Of a stretch of DNA of 64,000 nucleotides, positions 34,120 through 46,072 are shown in pieces (positions within the stretch are counted from its first letter, which is position 1; each line of letters begins with the position of its first letter). The notes beneath the pieces are model-generated. The model was given only the letters and a program-made list of their open reading frames with translations, was not told where the DNA came from and searched no databases. Source of the DNA: Nageia nagi. Its lineage: Eukaryota > Pinophyta. Position numbers and translations under genes: made by a program. The DNA is taken from contig JBITNC010000001.1 in NCBI GenBank assembly GCA_050084985.1, positions 81,034,001-81,098,000 on the forward strand, in the 5' to 3' direction.

Positions 34120-34800
34120 TATTTTAAGCACCCATGGTTCTTTGGAAAGAGATTAGTATTCTTAGAGAAATGATGATCAATATTTAATCCAAGAAAGGTA
34201 CAAATAATGCTAGGTCATATTTGGGTATCACTTCCTAAACTACCCTTAGACCTATGGAATTAGAATGTTTTTAAAGGAATATAAAATTCCTTTGGGAATT
34301 TTGTAACTACAAATGAAGTCATGAAGGCCCACACAAGGATGGTAGAGGCTAGAGTTTACGTAATGGTGCAATTCAAAATCCAATTACCTAAATCCATTAC
34401 CTTGGAATCAAAACTAAGTGAATGGGAGTAGGAGATAAAATATGAATTAAATAATGCCTATGTTTGTTTTATTACTAAGTACAACACTATGTGAAGTCTT
34501 GTTAGACAAAAGTCACTAAAAGAAATAAGACTAAACTTGCTCCACATTTTTGGAGGGAAAAAGTTAAAATGAGTGCAACTAAGGAGGACAAAAAGGTCAA
34601 AGATATTCCTCACTTGAAAGTAGGTGAGGTAGAGGAAGAAGGTTTGATAAATTAATTGGTTATCATAATGGAAGAAATACTTAAAGATAAGGAAAGAGGA
34701 AGTCTTGCATTAGTAAAAGCTAGAGTTATGAAGACTGTAAATCTTGCAAATTCCTTTAGTGTATTAAGAAATGAATGCTCAAAAGCAGAGGAAGGAAAAA
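34120..34800 (+). pseudogene. LINE ORF1, DUF4283-like
   Basis: Reads PWFFGKRLVFLEK, HIWVSLPKLPLDLWN, stop, NSFGNFVTTNEV, RMVEARVYVMVQFKIQLPKS, EIKYELNNAYVCF. The pattern W-(V/I)-x-LP-x-LPLxLW, then (I/F)GxxxG, then R-x-x-(V/E)ARxxVxV, then YE-x-x-xxFC is that of plant L1 ORF1, an RNA-binding protein. A downstream Lys/Glu-rich zone follows to about 35,250 without clear motifs. Confidence 0.7.
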
Positions 34801-35399
34801 TCCCTTCACTTAAATAATTTGAGCCTATGAAGATTGCAAACCCAATGTAAATAACTCCTGTAAAGGACTAAGGAACTCTTGCAACCCAAATTTTGGTAAC
34901 ATAAAATGACTTCATATAGGGTGATGACTAGGAAAGAGAAAAATAAAAAAAAGCAAAAAAGAAAGAACAAAAATGAGCAATCATCAAACTTTGATAACAT
35001 AATTGTTAAGGATACATTGTGGGGAAAGATAATGATACAAATCACCTCAAGATCTATAGATGTTGGAAATAGGCACCCAAGAGACCAAGAAAAAGTGAAA
35101 TCAGAGAGAGAAATGTAGCCAAAGAAGTGGTATATGATCATTAGGCCACACTCAAATTTAGGGATGTAGAAACCACAAAAGGAGGTTCATCATATTCTAT
35201 AGGATGAATGCAAACAATAGAAGCCTAATATGGTGTACTATAAGAAAGAAAAGTAAGATAAGGGAAGGAATAATTGGTGAAAAATCATGTATGGAGGGAG
35301 GCTAGCATGGAGGCCTTTCCTACTATCAAAAAATAGGTAGGTATAATATCCTTCTTGAGAATGGATAAATACAATAATAAGTTAGTATTGTACTCTTGC

Positions 35400-35860
35400 A
35401 ATTTGATCTATTTTATGCTAACAAAAAAAATGCTTGGAACTAAGTTTCATGTGCTCAATGTCTATGCCCTTAACACCCTATTAGGGAGATGATGCCTATG
35501 GAGGTAAATCAATAGTCTTTTGGATGGAAAAATGGATAATCCATGGATAATGGTAGGATATTTCAACACTCCACTTAAATATAATGAAAAATATGGAGGG
35601 GTTCTTGATGCACCCCAATTGGAAGGAATAAGAGACTTGCAAGAATTTCAAAGAAACTTGGACTTGGTTGACTTGGAAATGCATGAATGTAAGTAAAATT
35701 GGATAAAAAAACATTCTATAGGGGAATTTATAATGATCCATTTAGACATACTAATGATTTATCAAGCTTGAATTCAATAATTTCTAAATTAACACTTAAA
35801 GGTATTACCAAAAGTAGGTTTTGATCATAGTTCATTGGTTTTGGAACTAGAGGAATAAAA
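35400..35860 (+). pseudogene. LINE endonuclease
   Basis: Reads NVYALNTLLGR, INSLLDGKMDNPWIMVGYFN, TPLKYNEKYGG, LVDLEMHECK, and PKVGFDHSSLVLEL. This is the apurinic-like endonuclease that nicks target DNA in L1 elements. The family GGDFN box reads VGYFN, so the catalytic Asp is Tyr. The terminal (S)DHSP box is present as FDHSS. Confidence 0.8.
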
Positions 35861-37215
35861 GTGAAGAAGTACTTCCCTTAGGTTTTCAAATATATGGCTT
35901 GATCATATTGAACTAGAGGAAAGAATAAAGTAATGGTGGAATATCATATTTCATGGTACAAAAATGTTCTCATTGATAAAGAAACTCCAATACATCAAGC
36001 TTTAACTTCACACATGGAACAAAAAGGTGTTTAGTAGGGTGCATGACATGAAGGCTAGAATAAAAGAGGGAATTAGGGAGATTATTAGTGATTGGATCAA
36101 AATATTTGGGAGTACTACAAAGATCATAATTGAAGAAATGGACACTTTATGCAAGATCCATAATACCCTTGTTAGAGAAGGAAAACTTTGGAGATAAATA
36201 TTGTGGGTACCATGGTTGCAGGTAAAAGATTGCAACACAATATTATTTAAGCTAACAATCTTCAAATACTGGGAAACCAATAGGATAAATAAGATAAAAA
36301 TAGAGTAAAGTATCATGATGTAGGATCTAGAAGAGATTAAGGTGATAGGGGTAATATTTTCTAGTATTTTTCTTCACTGGAAGTAAATCCAGATGAGCAA
36401 AGTATGGAAGACATACTCTTACATATCCCACCTTTGATAATAGAGTATGGTAACTAAATTCTGAAAAAAACATTTCTATTTTAAAGAAATAAGAACTAAG
36501 GTCTTTAACATGGCACATAACAAGTCCTCTATGCTATATGATTTCACTATAGAGTTCTTTCAAACTTTTTGGCATATTGTCAAAAAAGAGGTTTATTTGG
36601 TCATAAGGAAACTTTAGACTTCAGGGTAGAATATCAAATAATGGAATGCTACCTTCCCTTATTTAATACCTAAAATAAGTAATGCAAATTAATTCAAGAA
36701 ATTTCACCTAATAAACCTATGCAATGTTGTGTACAAAATCATGATAATAGCTTTGACCAATAGACTTAGACCAATGATATACAAGATCATTTCTATAGAG
36801 CAAGGAGGCTTTATTTAAGGAAGGTAGATTTTTGATGAAATCATAGAATTACATGATACCCTCCACTTAGCCCAAATAAGGAAAGAGGAGGATTTATTTT
36901 TAAATTTGGACATGCAAGGGGCCTACGAACGAGTCAATTGGGACTTGTTTGATAAGAAAAGTGCCAAATTTAGATTCTCTCAGGTATGAATATCATGGAT
37001 AATGCAAAGTATTTAAATGACATTCTTCTCCATTTTGATCAATGGAGAGGAGATAGGTTTTTTAGATCCCAAAGAGGCTTGAGGTAAGGAGACCCCATAT
37101 CTTTGTATCTCTTTATCATTATGGTAGAGGCATTAGGAAGAAGTATTTAGAACTGGCAGGATGCAAGGAGAATAAAAGGGATTGCTCCACATTCGGCTCC
37201 GACTATGGTGATACA
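35861..37215 (+). pseudogene. LINE reverse transcriptase, truncated
   Basis: A linker (WNKKVFSRVHDMKARIKEGI; VREGKLW) precedes the polymerase. Motifs seen: LIPKISNAN, FHLINLCNVVYKIM, ALTNRLRPMI, EQGGFI, LNLDMQGAYERVNWDLFD (first catalytic Asp), SILINGEEIGF and LCISL. The block ends near 37,215, before the catalytic (F/Y)xDD box. Stops interrupt every part. Confidence 0.8.
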
Positions 37216-37219
37216 ATAA

Positions 37220-38895
37220 AAATATGTAATAAAGGAGGTGTTATAAGAAGGTATAAAGAAAAATAATTTTCCATCTCTTTCAAATTATATAATGAATGTT
37301 GATACATATACTTGTGAAGATTTGGTAAGCAAAAAAGAGTGTTGTGAGATTCTCATGGGAGACACCCTCTTTGGGGAAGGATCCATTATTTTTATTGATA
37401 ATGAAGTAATAATTTTCATAAAAGAGTGTGAAGACCTTGCACATGATGATAGTTTTGAAAAATCATATTTTGAAGCATTGTGGGATGCTTGGTCAAAAAT
37501 TGCAAATGAGGAAGAAGGATGTAGAAAAATTTCAAACCTAATGATTGAAATCGTAACTCTTGAATAAGTTGATCATTGTTATACTTTGATGAAATAAGTT
37601 GATTTTCTTAAACATAAGTTAATATATTTTATGCATAATCTTTTGATAGACATGAAAGATGATCATGATGTGATGGATGTGCAATCTTGGTTGAAAACCT
37701 TGTTTGAAGTAGGAAAGAGAATGCAAATTAGAAGTTTTTAATTCCTTGCCACATGGAAAATATTGCAAAGGGAGAACCATGAAAGTGTTTGATTTTGAGG
37801 GGCATGATTGAGAAAATAAATTTAGATTATTAATACAAGGATTTTATTAGTTTTATGCTTTGGATAACCATGAAAGCACTCTTGGAATGCATGAACTCAT
37901 CCCTAATGTTTGCAACATTAGTTCACCAATTGGGCATACTTTAAGTATTCATGAAGGTAAATGTGAAAGTCAATTATTGGAACCCATCATAAGGAGAAGG
38001 ATTGGGATGGTTTAAGGATAAAAAACAACATATATGATTGTAAGACCCTTTATTTTCAACCATCAAAGTGATATTCAACATATCATCTTGTTCTTTAGTT
38101 CTATAATTATTGATTTGAGAAATAATTGTCCAAAGATACGCTGCATTAAGAATAAGATAACCATAAATTCTTTAACACTATGGTCACTTGTGAATGATAG
38201 TTTGGAGCATCAATTTGAAAATCAATCATGGATAGTTTGGGATACATATTTTTTTGGTTCTAATCCAACTGGAGAAAGCACACTTTCTTATGATTGTCAC
38301 AACCATTTCAAGGTGACCACCTTGGAAGATAAGAAGAATTGGGAAGCATTTGATATTGATGAGAGGATGTTTGGATAAACTTCTAACTTTCTTCATTTGT
38401 GATAATACTTAGGTGAAGGAAACCTTAGGATATGAAGAGAATAAATAATTGGATCAACCTTTGTTTATTCCTACTAATGAGTTTGATAGGTTCCTTGATC
38501 TACACTTAGATTAACTTCATCTTTTTAGCTCTATGAGTAATGCCATGATATCCATTGGAAGAGGATAAGTTTGGAATGTTGGTGATCAAGATACCAAGTA
38601 TTAAAACATAGGAATAAGGGAGTTTATTGATTAATCCTTGCTATATTTTATTTCTAATGTTTATAATAATTCATATTTTGTATAAGGTTTTCATTCTTTT
38701 TTTAGCCCTATTCTTGAAGGATGGGTCAACCTTGATGAGCATTTTTAGTATGTAACCCTATGAGAGGAAGATAATTAGTATTTTGAAGTAAAATTAGACA
38801 TGTTCTAGTTTTGATTGTGCACTTTTTCATGATAAATTAATGTTGGGCACCTTTGGAGGAGTACACTCATAGACCTTGATTTTTCCTTCATGATT
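37220..38895 (+). other. Unidentified coding remnants
   Basis: Two frames look more protein-like than random: 37,292-37,567 (91 codons, MNVDTYTCEDLVSKKECCEI, acidic, with LWDAWSKIANEEEG) and 38,034-38,378 (114 codons, with SLEHQFENQSWIVWDTYFF). Between them similar protein-like segments occur with stops (DMKDDHDVMDVQSWLKTLF at 37,650). They abut the LTR start at 38,898 and could be internal sequence of an LTR element of the same family. I do not recognise a domain. Confidence 0.35.
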
Positions 38896-38897
38896 TT

Positions 38898-39290
38898 TGT
38901 AGACACCTAAAAATGATTTATTATTTATTTAACAAATCATATTTTAGATATCTCTAAAAATGCTAAAAGAATATATTACAAATGCCAAGATAAAGTTGAT
39001 ATTACAATGCAATGCCATGTGTTATATTAAATGCTATATTATTTACCATGGTTCATATTTTAACGTATCTTGAATACAACAATGATTATATTATTGCTAT
39101 GAGGTAGATTTCACTCCTTTTTATTTCCTTGCAAGTTACAAATATAGGAGTTGGAGGTTTACATCCCTATCAAATATCTCTGATAGGTGGTTTTCCCATA
39201 CATGATACTTACGATGTATTTTGATTCCAGCTATTGGAAGATCTATTTGCTCTGAGCTATTATTGTATGCTATATTTTATGCATTATCTA
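38898..39290 (+). repeat. LTR fragment of the PMD-element family, plus orientation
   Basis: Starts TGTAGACACC and follows the reverse complement of the LTR at 24,619-25,474 (aaatgatttattatttatttaa, accatggtt, cttgaatac, gataggtggttttccca, acttacgatgt). Similarity weakens after about 39,290 and no LTR end was found. The element to which it belonged had the opposite orientation. Confidence 0.7.
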
Positions 39291-40217
39291 ATTCTACATG
39301 TTTTACATCATCCACACCATAAAGTTCTTACACCCCCTAGGTTGTGCAAATCCATGATACAAAGCTATAAAAAGAGGAGACATCATTATTTGATTGTGTA
39401 TGACCCATTTACCCTATCAAATTCCATCTTTGATATGATCCAATCCTTAATAGGTCCTTGCTACATCCTAAGGATTTTCATATCATTATTAGGTGCACAC
39501 TTTTCATGTATTTAATTGCATATCTGAATTATTATTTTCATGGTGGATTTATTTTGTGTTTATATTAGCTATTTACACAATTTATATCTATAATTTCTAC
39601 TTATACATAGTAGAAAACCCTTGGTTGGTCATCCATGGTGGTTCAATATTCAATAAGAGATTGGCTAGTAGAAGTTGGAATGAATGGAGAATACTTTAAG
39701 TAGCCTTCATTCTTCCTTATTGCCACATGATTCCTTGGGTTACATAATTATGCATAGGGAATTATGACTTTCATTATTCCCTTTTCCTTTACACCTTTGT
39801 TTGTTCTTACCATCCATGTAGTTTCATTGGTATTAAATTTCAATGGGAGCTTGGTAAGAGAGGAAGTGCATGCATGGGAGAGTTATAGATAATTTTGAGT
39901 GGGCCATGGGGAACCCATTTTTTAAGTGATTCACATACTTCATCATTGGAGTATTATTAATTAGGATTCATCATGATACAGTAGGATTAACCTATTTATT
40001 AATTATCCTTTATCTTCTACACCATAGATCACTCTTACCATCATGAGAGAGAGAGAGTTCAACTTTGGCATGATGGGTTTATAGTTAGAGTGGCATAACA
40101 TAAACATGATGGGCCTTATATTAGGTTCATTTGGAATCCAAGATTAGTATTTATTTCAATTATGATGATATTATGTTGACATTGCTTAAGGATAAGCAAA
40201 TTTGGGAAGGACAGAAT
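39291..40217. other. No gene supported
   Basis: Short open frames without recognisable motifs. May contain the decayed rest of the LTR that starts at 38,898. Confidence 0.4.
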
Positions 40218-40421
40218 TGTAATATCCCCATTTTACTAGGTGAATTAATTTTGCATTATGATGATTTTCTTGGCCCACTTAGAGTGGGACATCCCTCTTA
40301 TTTGTGATAATTTAGTACTTAGGAGTATTTTTTATATTTTTGGCATTATCACATGTCTTATGATATATTTTTAGCATTATCACACATCCATATATGTGAT
40401 GATGTGTAACTTGTACTCCAA

Positions 40422-41329
40422 TGTAATGTCCCCAATTTTGAGAGATCTTATAAAAGGTATAAATTTTGCCATAAGCCATTGATTATCAATTCATATTTTG
40501 TGCCCATTCATTTTGACAATTTGTATGATATGGTTTCATCAAAAAAAGAAAAAGATATTACATTTTCAAAATTACCTCCAAAATTATATCACACACATGG
40601 AAATTCATAATTTTCTATCCTAAGTAAAGTCAACCATGAAAATGCTACCTTCTCCCAAGAAAAAGTCATCCAAGACATATTTGGTGAGTAATTTTATGTG
40701 TTTATATACTTTAATATTTCAATGACAAAAGGGATCCATTAATCATCACATATTCTTATTCAAGGAGCAGCTAGTAACAACTTTCTTCTTCTCATGCTTA
40801 GGATAAAAACCCTTAGAAGAGACATTAGAGATGTTAAACCCCCTTGTTTTTCAAGGATTAGGGATAAAAACCCCCAAGTATCTCACTTGGAGGTGTGTTC
40901 AATATACTTGAGATTCAATATTGTACATTTGAGGAGACTTGGAGTGGAGCACACTTCTCTAGGAGGCATCTTGGTGCATCTTTCTTTCATATTCAACCTT
41001 CTAAGGAGTTCACCTAGTCTTGATGCTTTATTAAGTATATTTTCATTCTTGTTATAACCCTAAGAGTGTTCACCCTCTCCTAGGGTGATATATTTGCTCA
41101 TTAATAGTTCAGACTTGTTCTTTTTAGTACATGGAGATGTTTGCTATTCAATCTTGAATTTTATGGCTCTTGTGCATGAAATTTTTAGTTATTTTTCAAT
41201 TCTAAAATATTATGGAATGAATTGTGTATGAATACATTTTATTGAAGTTAAAGCAATAAATTAGGGAATAAATGGAAAATCTAAAATTTAAGGAATAATT
41301 CATGCTTTTTCCTAGTTTGGGACATTACA
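40422..41329. repeat. Possible solo LTR with TGTAATGTCCC / GGGACATTACA ends
   Basis: The segment begins tgtaatgtcccc and ends gggacattaca, an inverted 11-bp end pair with TG...CA. A second similar start, tgtaatatcccc, lies upstream at 40,218. About 908 bp is a normal LTR length. The flanks (tccaa, attgg) show no direct duplication, so the call rests on the ends alone. The open frame 40,794-41,057 inside it has no recognisable domain. Confidence 0.4.
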
Positions 41330-41744
41330 ATTGGAGATGGAGGATGAAAATTTTATCCAACTAGTGGATCAAATATAAATTAGTATCATCATTATTTTTC
41401 GTATTCTTCAATCTAAAGACAATATTCCAACCTTAACCCAAGATTAATTAAGATAATTTAAAGTATGAAAACTAGTTTTTAATAGTGCTAAGTCAAAGAA
41501 TGGAGCTGGAGAAAGAGTATTCACTACTAAATTTTAGCCATTTATCATCATAAATGGAATCAAAATGTAGTGTATTTTCTCAAAAAGTTTGATTTATATC
41601 CTAACACCAAAGCTGATGTTAGGGGGCATGTTAGCAATAACATCAAAAATAATGTTAGAATAACATCATAAATAATGTTAGAATAGAATCAAAATAGAGT
41701 TAGAGATAACATCAAAAGTAAAGAATTTTGCAAATTTTTTTATA

Positions 41745-42190
41745 TTAATTAATGAGCTCTTCCAACACATTTATTTTATGCATATGCAATGATCATTGTA
41801 GTTCATGGAACTATATTTGTATCATGCATCTTGTCAAATAATTTATGTGACTTCTTTAAGCTACCATATTTTGTACACATGTCTACTAGGGCATTAAAAA
41901 CCACAACATATGATAGAAATCCTCTTTTAAAGAGTCTTTAATGTATGTATAAACCCTATTGCAAATATCCTAGTTTGGTGCATGCTTTAAGGATGATAGG
42001 AAAGGTGAATTGATCTAGTTAGACTATTACTACTATTTATGATAGAATTATCATTTTAAAGAGTATTTAATGTATGTTTAAACTCTATTGCAAATATCCC
42101 ACTTTGGTGTATGCTTTGAGGATGATGAAAATGGTGAATTGATATGGTCAGACTACTGCTATTATTTATGATAGAAATCCACTTTTACAG
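41745..42190 (-). pseudogene. PPR protein fragment with internal duplication
   Basis: The minus strand reads FNALVDMCTKYGSLKKSHKL, FDKMHDTNIVP, stop, TTMIIAYA, a textbook pentatricopeptide repeat (NALVDMY-K-GS-xxA-xxFDKM). Upstream (right) ILKACTKLGYLQ and KRGFLSYVVV form the preceding repeat; this part occurs twice, 132 bp apart (duplicate starts near 41,910 and 42,042). PPR proteins bind organelle RNA. Stops and lost Cys/Trp codons show a pseudogene. It lies 5 kb from the DYW tails at 46-47 kb and on the same strand. Confidence 0.75.
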
Positions 42191-42559
42191 GTGAATTGAT
42201 TTTATTGAATAACAGAATCCATGTGAATTGATATAAAGTTATCTGATTAGGTTGTAGATGGATGGTTAATATGTGTTTAGGGTTGATCTGTATGCTCATT
42301 TAATGCTTTTATAGTATTTCCTAACTCTAAAGTTCATGTAACATTGTATTAGAATTATCATTAGAAATAACATAAAAAATAGTATAAAAAATAACATCAA
42401 AAATAGCATTAAAAAATCCAAAAAAATATGAAAAAAATAAATGACTCTATTATGATGACTACTAATGCTAAGGCGTTAGAATATGAATTTTTTTTATTTC
42501 CTCTTTGACACTAATTCACCTTTTTGTAGTAGTGATTCTTAAGGTCACCATTAGAGGGA

Positions 42560-42890
42560 CTAATAGTTTCTCCTTTTGGCTAACATGGAGTTGTACCAAT
42601 AATATTCTTGAGTATGAAGTATTTTTCGTAGTCCTAGAATAGGTTATCGAAATGAAGATCAAATGCCTTAACATATTTGGTGACTCAAAGCTAATCATAA
42701 ATCAAGTGAAAAATAGGTGTTCAACTAAGCATCATTATCTAAAAGCCTATAAAAATAAAGTTTTGGATTTACTAAAGAGCTTTGATGCACTAAAATTTAC
42801 TACATTTCTAAGGAAAAAAATGAGGTTGCTGATGCTCTAGCATAAAGAGGAGATATATTACATTTTTTAGATTAAATTATGTAATAACGT
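42560..42890 (+). pseudogene. Tat-type second RNase H fragment
   Basis: Reads LEYEVFFVVLE, stop, VIEMKIKCLNIFGDSKLIIN and then a LKAYKNKVLDLLKSFD stretch. It aligns with the Tat RNase H at 18.2-18.5 kb (EYEALILGL, DSQLVVNQVN) but lies on the other strand. No neighbouring polymerase or integrase of the same element was recognised, so this is an isolated relic. Confidence 0.75.
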
Positions 42891-43329
42891 GAGAGGAGCA
42901 TGCAAGGAAGGTGATAGATGTAAAGGGAAGGGATGAAACCCAAGTAAAATTAAAGTGGATACAATGTACAGAATGAGTGTGTGATCAATTGGGGAGGTCC
43001 TACTAGGCATGCTTGTGTGGATAACCTCCATCCCCAAAAAGTCTCAACTTGCTTTTGATAATGCACAATTCTTGTGCTTGATGGATGGAAGTTGGTGTAG
43101 GCACAAAAGTTGTAGGTGACCAAAGAAGATAATGATCATTTAACAAATACGATGGAATTTGATGAAAACTTTGGAAATAATGATTTTTTCTATATATCTT
43201 CCTTTAGTTTCATTGGAAATCAAAGAAGGTGATGCTGGAATGAATGTTGAAGAGCTAGATAGTATAGAAATCATTTGCAATTTGAGGGGAAGATGCCAAT
43301 GCTAGGAATACCTTATAAAGTTTGTAGAT

Positions 43330-43620
43330 GAATGTTAGGACTACAAGCTAGATATATCTATTCTCCCTCATGAATTTTTATGGTTAGTTTTTAGGTTCTA
43401 GAAGATAGGGATTGGGCTTTGGAACATAAACAATATTATTTCTTTGGGCAACGAGACTGTACATTTGACCATGGTCTTGACTAGATTTTAATCCTCTAAT
43501 GAAATATATATTTGATATGAGAATATGAGAATTTCTCTTTAAGATGTTATCTTTATCAAAAAGTAGGGCATATAAAGAGGAACTGCCCATGTGATAAATT
43601 TTAGAAATCTATCTCAATTG
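43330..43620 (+). pseudogene. Possible LINE ORF1 fragment with zinc knuckle
   Basis: Segments ISILPHEFLWLVF, KIGIGLWNINNIISLGNET and then RCYLYQKVGHIKRNCP follow each other with frame changes. The last is a CCHC knuckle whose second Cys is Tyr. The order resembles plant L1 ORF1 (DUF4283, then CCHC). A gag knuckle is the alternative. Confidence 0.4.
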
Positions 43621-44950
43621 CATTTTTAGTAGAAAAATCTTTAGAATCTCATTTGAATGATTGTAATAAGGATGGATATCATCTAAAGGTGGACCAATTT
43701 TCATATTACCTTAATAATCATGATTGAAAAGATGAGGGTTAGGGGTAGGAAATAGGTTCTACATAAGAACCTCTATTAGTAAGCGAACAACATACAACTA
43801 GTTCCTCCCCTGATAAATTTGAGTAAGGATGCCTTGTGTCCTCATTGAATGAGAAGGAAATACCCATTGGAAAATCCTTTGTAGAGATGAAGCTAGATAC
43901 ATAAGAGAAATATGGAAATAAAATATAAAAAATGCCTCTCTCTCTATAGCTTCAAATGAAAGAAAAAAGGAAAACACATCAAAATGTTTGAAGAATTTAG
44001 GAATAAAAATAAAGATAGATTATGAAGCTCCAATTGAAGATGCTAAATAAGGATCTCACATATATTATTTGATAAGCTTAAAATTTAGAAATACATTTCA
44101 GATTTAAAAAAGTATACTGAGAAAGATACATGAGAAACAAATATTGTAGAAAACTATGGTAATCATAGTGACTATTGTAACTATGCATAAATTATATGTA
44201 AGCTTCACCTGATACCCAATTTTTCTTAGATCAGATTAGAATAGGATAAAATCTTGTATAGCCTATGTTTCATATGATCCATGTATGGAATATCTATCTT
44301 TGTAAATACAAGTTTTGGGATCCTATTTTTTGAAAACCTGCTAATCCAATTTACCCTTATCGAAAAAAATAAAGAGGAGCTATGTTTTATCTAACAAATC
44401 ATTAGTTTAAGAGAAATGGAGTTCAGTTGATTTTTATACCATTTGGTTTACCACATCCTAATTTAATTTAATAAACCCTTTATGGTAAACCCCTATATAA
44501 TAAATAATAATACCTTTTCAAAAATTACCATTTTGATAAAAAAACTTGAGTCATTTTTTATTGCCCCTTAGTAATTTTACCTTTTCATTAATGTATAGTC
44601 ATTGAGCATCTATGCAATAATGACTTTTCTAATATCTAGCTCCTTGTATTCAAAGATATAGTAATCTTATTTCTTGAAACATTATAATAGACTAACTAAA
44701 TTTATTCATTTTTATAGAATTAGGTTGCATTTGCTCTTCATTATTTATAGAAATGAAAATAATAAAAATATAATATCATAAATAGGTATAAAGAAGATAA
44801 TATTTTTCAAATAGAACATATGTGCTAACATCAACCTTATTTTTTAATAGTAGAATCTAAATCTAGATATGCATGAATTTTAAATACCCCTTCCCTATAA
44901 AATACTTACCAATATCTTGATGGTTGAACTTGATATTAAAATAACCTTCC
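43621..44950. other. No gene supported
   Basis: AT-rich, all frames closed, no repeats worth naming. Confidence 0.4.
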
Positions 44951-44954
44951 ATAT

Positions 44955-45640
44955 GTAGTCATGTGTTATTTATTATTTATTAAGGTAGAACCTCCCATAA
45001 GTCAAATGCTAATAGTGTAAGGTACCCAAAATATATCTCAAATAATATTTTATTAGTGGATATACAGACTACCCAATTGTATAAGTGTTATATATATGTT
45101 AAATACTCATCCTAAATCTTTGCATGTTTTCTACAATATCCTCTTGACAAATATACCACTATTTTATTCATTACTTTTAGTTTATCCATCTATTTATGGA
45201 TCAAAAGCAATACCTCTCTTCAACTTAGTATTCATTCTTTCCCATAAACTAGTACATATTTTTTCCAAAAATATTGAATCTGTATCTACAATAATAGAAG
45301 TTGAGAAACTAAAATAAACCTAAATATGATAAAAGATTAATTTAATTTCTTCTTGACTAGTGCATCTGGTCTTCTTAAAAATAAGTAACACATATTTGAC
45401 CAAATATATCAATAACTACATATAAATAACCATGGTCTCTCTTAGATATTGGGAATCCTTTTATAAAATCATTGAGATGCTTTCCCATGGTCTATTCAAA
45501 ACTAGGTTTGGCATGTACAAACTAAGCTTTCTATTGTTGGGCTTGTTAGTACACTATATATCATGAACTCTAATGTACTTAATGACTTAATCTTGCATTT
45601 TGGACCAATCACTAGACCAAAAAGGGCCTTTATAGGCTTT
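44955..45640 (-). pseudogene. Gypsy integrase core fragment
   Basis: On the minus strand the words GKHLNDFIKGFPISKRDHGY, LYVVIDIFGQI, then in another frame TSIIVDTDSIFLEKICTSLW, RMNTKLKRGIAFDP, stop-rich DG, and a Tyr-rich tail follow the order of the retroviral integrase core of chromovirus-like gypsy elements (GKH-x-x-DFI-x-G-P, VVVDxFSK, D-S-x-F-x-x-xFW, (A)xHPQTDGQ). Frameshifts and stops throughout. It is not part of the Tat or Athila elements described here. Confidence 0.6.
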
Positions 45641-45724
45641 ATGGGTGGTTATCCAACAATTGCCTATGAGCTTGTCACTAAAAGTCAACTCCTTATGGTG
45701 GAAGTTTAAAATTGCCTCCATAAG

Positions 45725-46070
45725 GTCCCAAAACACATATAAAAAACCAAAAAACACTTACGGAGGGGGTTTTAAATGCCTCAAAAATCTAAAAAATGCC
45801 TCAAAATTTAAATGGTTAAAAATAAAATAAAAATCCTCCTTAATAACTATATAAGTTATGCATACATTTCATAATGTTCATCTAGGATCCCAAAACCACC
45901 TATAAAAAACCAAAAAACACTTATGGAGGGGGTTTTAAACCACCTCAAAAATCTAAAAAAATTACCTCAAAATCCCTTTAGATGTGATTAAACTATCTCA
46001 AAACTTAAATAATTAAAAAAAAAACCTCCATAACAATTATAGAAGTTATGCATACATTTCATAATGTTCA
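45725..46070. repeat. Tandem duplication, unit about 165-180 bp
   Basis: Two copies start at 45,725 and 45,889 with ccaaaac-acc-tataaaaaaccaaaa, cggaggg(gg)ttttaaa and gcatacatttcataatgttcatc at their ends. They differ by indels and substitutions. No coding potential is evident. Confidence 0.75.
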
Positions 46071-46072
46071 TC

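Larger units (their letters stand above)
33700..37215 (+). mobile_element. Decayed LINE (L1-type), 3' truncated
   Basis: ORF1 with a DUF4283-like domain, an endonuclease and the first part of a reverse transcriptase follow each other on the plus strand with many stops. The reverse transcriptase reading ends at about 37,215, before the catalytic (F/Y)xDD box, and unrelated sequence begins. The 5' edge is not resolved. No target duplication or poly(A) end was found. Confidence 0.75.

Noticed and set aside
34806-35141. 111-codon minus-strand frame, membrane-like
   Set aside because: Antisense of the Lys/Glu-rich LINE ORF1 end; Phe/Leu richness is a strand effect.
36008-36316. 102-codon minus-strand frame
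   Set aside because: It is the complement of the LINE reverse transcriptase; its hydrophobic look comes from AT-rich antisense codons.
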